From the NCBI RefSeq assembly GCF_000315625.1, contig NW_005434423.1, positions 858 to 34,974 of the forward strand: a DNA stretch of 34,117 bases. Reading direction: 5' to 3'. The translations under genes were made by a program, and so were the position numbers. The stretch is from Guillardia theta CCMP2712 (Eukaryota > Cryptophyceae > Pyrenomonadales > Geminigeraceae). Under the pieces are notes generated by a model. That model was not told where the DNA came from. It did not search any database and was given only the letters and a program-made list of their open reading frames with translations. Positions 32,459-34,117 of this stretch are shown here, piece by piece (position 1 is the stretch's first letter; each line of letters starts with the position of its first letter).

Positions 32459-34117
32459 TGACGGAGAAGGTCCCGGAAGGGCAGGCCGTGCAGCTGTCCA
32501 GCCGGAACCGCCGGATCCCGCTGTTGCCCTGGTCTGAAACGAGCCCCCACCTCCCGTCCCTTGTCACCGAAACCCCAAACGGGAGCGACAGCGTCGCGGA
32601 GTTCGGGTCGATGCTGTCCTCCCCACCCGCCACCCCGGTACCCACCAGCGTCGAGACCGCCGTGGAGGAGAGGTCGATGATGCGGATCGTGTGGTCGCGG
32701 CTGTCCGCAACGAGGAGGGACTGCCCGGCAAAGTCCACCGCCACCCCCGTAGGGTTGTAGAACTTCGCCGCTGCCCCATTGACATTGTCGACCAGGCCGT
32801 TCGTCCCATCCCCCGCTAGCACGCTCAGGGTGGGAGTCGGGGTAGTCCAGTCCGCCTGCTGGATCTGGTGGTCCGACTCGAAGGCGATGTACAGCTTTGG
32901 ACCGAAGACATCCAATCCGAGCGGGTAGCCCGCCGTCTGGCTCGCAGATAGAGTCAAGACAAGGCTCACGGAGAGCGTCACCAGGTCGATCTTCCGCACA
33001 TTATTCGTATCCACCACAATCAGCCAACCCATGTCGTCCGTGATCGCAAGGCCGCGGGGAAGGTTGAAGAGGGTATCTCCCGCGTTGTTGTTGATAGTAG
33101 AGGTTGTAGCAGTAGTCGTGCAGGTGCCTGCAAAGACCACCACCGCCGCCGTCGTCAGGTCAATACGTCGGATGCAGTTGTTGTTGTAGTCGGATACGTA
33201 GGCATATGACTCGGTCCAATCGAGAGTAACATCTACGGGTTTGTTGAATTGAGCAAGTACTCCAACCGCATCGTTATACCCGGCAGTCCCACTCCCTGCC
33301 AGCGTGCTCATGTAACCGCTGACAATATCCACCTTCCGTATCGCATGGTTCCCGCTGTCCGCAACAAGGCAGTACACTAGCCCGCACATCAGATTATAAG
33401 GAGTGTTCAACTTGGAAACGCCAGGGTACCCATCCGTGAAGCCAACCCCGTTTCTCCCCGCGATGGCCTCCACGTCCCATGCCGCTGAAACCCCACCAGT
33501 CCCATAGTCCCCAGCCCCGCAAATGCTGAGCTTCTGACAGTCGGAAACGCTCTGGGCACTCCACATCGGGGAAGTGTCCCCTTCAGGGCAAAGGCCATAG
33601 TCAGTCTCCGAGCCCCCAGCAAAGTAAAGCGCCGTCGGGTTCATCGCAGGCACACAGAAGTCCTCGGAAGCACTGCCGGTTTTGGCGATTTGTGTCGAAG
33701 TATAGCCAACCTCCTTGACGCGGAGGATGATGATGCCAGAACCGCCATTGCATCCATTTGAACCAAAACGTCCACCCCCACCCCCACCTCCTGTCCCCGA
33801 CATACCATCGGCGCATTCGAATTGAGCAGGGTTAGCACCAGCACTAGTAGTATATCCTCCAATACCTCCACCCCCTCTCCCACCCAATCCATATGAATTG
33901 ACACCACCCCCACTCCAAGAATGACCACCTCCCCCACCACCAACCCATCCAGAATCTCCGAATGAAGTAAACCCAAATACACCAGACACATCAATTCCAA
34001 TGCCGCCATCACCAGCCTTCGATCCACAAACACCTGTCTTTCCATAACTTCCAGCCCCTCCACCACCACCATGAGCATGTGATGGAGCTACACCACATGC
34101 AATAACATCACCAGACC
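32376..34117 (-). CDS. Giant secreted multidomain protein, C-terminal part of the zero frame
   Basis: This continues the frame that leaves the window at base 1; the stretch 33517-34117 duplicates bases 1-601. After the glycine-rich domain comes a short Cys-containing linker (about 33660-33480). A second NHL-type beta-propeller follows (about 33450-32510), with repeated blades carrying V-A-D-S/T and I-R-x-I/V-D-L motifs, then one more cysteine motif. The frame stops at a TGA at 32376-32378 after a short arginine/glycine tail that looks out of frame. The frame one base further on is open through this point and encodes a LamG-like domain, so the true product probably extends to 31262. Confidence 0.8.
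   Translation of the reverse strand, partial: SGDVIACGVAPSHAHGGGGGAGSYGKTGVCGSKAGDGGIGIDVSGVFGFTSFGDSGWVGGGGGGHSWSGGGVNSYGLGGRGGGGIGGYTTSAGANPAQFECADGMSGTGGGGGGGRFGSNGCNGGSGIIILRVKEVGYTSTQIAKTGSASEDFCVPAMNPTALYFAGGSETDYGLCPEGDTSPMWSAQSVSDCQKLSICGAGDYGTGGVSAAWDVEAIAGRNGVGFTDGYPGVSKLNTPYNLMCGLVYCLVADSGNHAIRKVDIVSGYMSTLAGSGTAGYNDAVGVLAQFNKPVDVTLDWTESYAYVSDYNNNCIRRIDLTTAAVVVFAGTCTTTATTSTINNNAGDTLFNLPRGLAITDDMGWLIVVDTNNVRKIDLVTLSVSLVLTLSASQTAGYPLGLDVFGPKLYIAFESDHQIQQADWTTPTPTLSVLAGDGTNGLVDNVNGAAAKFYNPTGVAVDFAGQSLLVADSRDHTIRIIDLSSTAVSTLVGTGVAGGEDSIDPNSATLSLPFGVSVTRDGRWGLVSDQGNSGIRRFRLDSCTACPSGTFSVNGSTSTDYCLPAFCAPRFEPRGWGEAA
33517..34117. repeat. Terminal direct repeat (assembly overlap), copy 2
   Basis: This is the second copy of bases 1-601. 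It encodes the same glycine-rich segment of the giant minus-strand protein. Everything in it should be counted once. Confidence 0.95.

Noticed and set aside
1-34117. tRNA or rRNA genes
   Set aside because: None was noticed while reading the intergenic spaces, which are mostly under 100 bp; a covariance-model scan would be decisive.

Overview
The window reads as one complete circular (or circularly permuted) double-stranded DNA genome of about 33.5 kb. Bases 1-601 are repeated exactly at 33517-34117, and this repeat lies inside an open reading frame, so it is an assembly overlap rather than a biological end; the unit length is 33,516 bp. The element looks like a eukaryotic, probably nuclear, DNA virus or virus-like replicon. 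The grounds are TATA-type boxes at a fixed distance before start codons, AATAAA-type polyadenylation signals just after several stop codons, ATG starts without ribosome binding sites, a bipartite nuclear localisation signal, signal peptides, and metazoan/protist-style extracellular domains (LamG, PA14, F-type lectin, NHL propellers, ephrin-receptor-like cysteine repeats). The standard genetic code fits. Host and family cannot be named from sequence alone.

Layout. (1) Minus strand, 6899 through the origin of numbering and on to 23248: three consecutive giant secreted cysteine-rich proteins fill about half the genome. The first is at least 2679 aa, crosses the window ends, and probably continues by a +1 shift to about 3050 aa. 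The second (1628 aa) has a PA14 domain and the third has 994 aa. They look like adhesins or virion surface fibres. (2) 6985-10604: two multi-pass membrane proteins, a Cys/His protein with a nuclear signal, a basic helical protein and a 39-aa membrane microprotein. (3) 10605-11206: non-coding. It holds a nested inverted repeat with 8-bp iterons around a TATG microsatellite, the best origin candidate. (4) 11251-17697: a disordered protein, a permuted NlpC/P60-type peptidase, a second Cys/His protein, and a 1455-aa protein joining a TGS1-like cap methyltransferase domain to a long helical tail. (5) 17786-23207: an ADP-ribosyltransferase of the R-S-ExE class, two helical proteins, a third Cys-rich protein broken by a +1 shift, and a 484-aa protein that may be structural.

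No DNA polymerase, helicase, packaging ATPase, terminase or known capsid protein is recognisable. The element therefore uses host or helper replication, is one segment of a larger genome, or carries very divergent versions. Two promoter types appear. A TATTTAA box precedes most genes and resembles the late TATT box of beta/gammaherpesviruses. A TATAAAA box next to CGCG precedes the three Cys/His-rich genes, which suggests two temporal gene classes.

Base composition is strikingly mosaic. GC-rich genes sit beside AT-rich ones (9697-10401, 17786-19165), and inside the giant gene AT-rich LamG and propeller modules alternate with GC-rich linkers, suggesting repeated capture of foreign modules.
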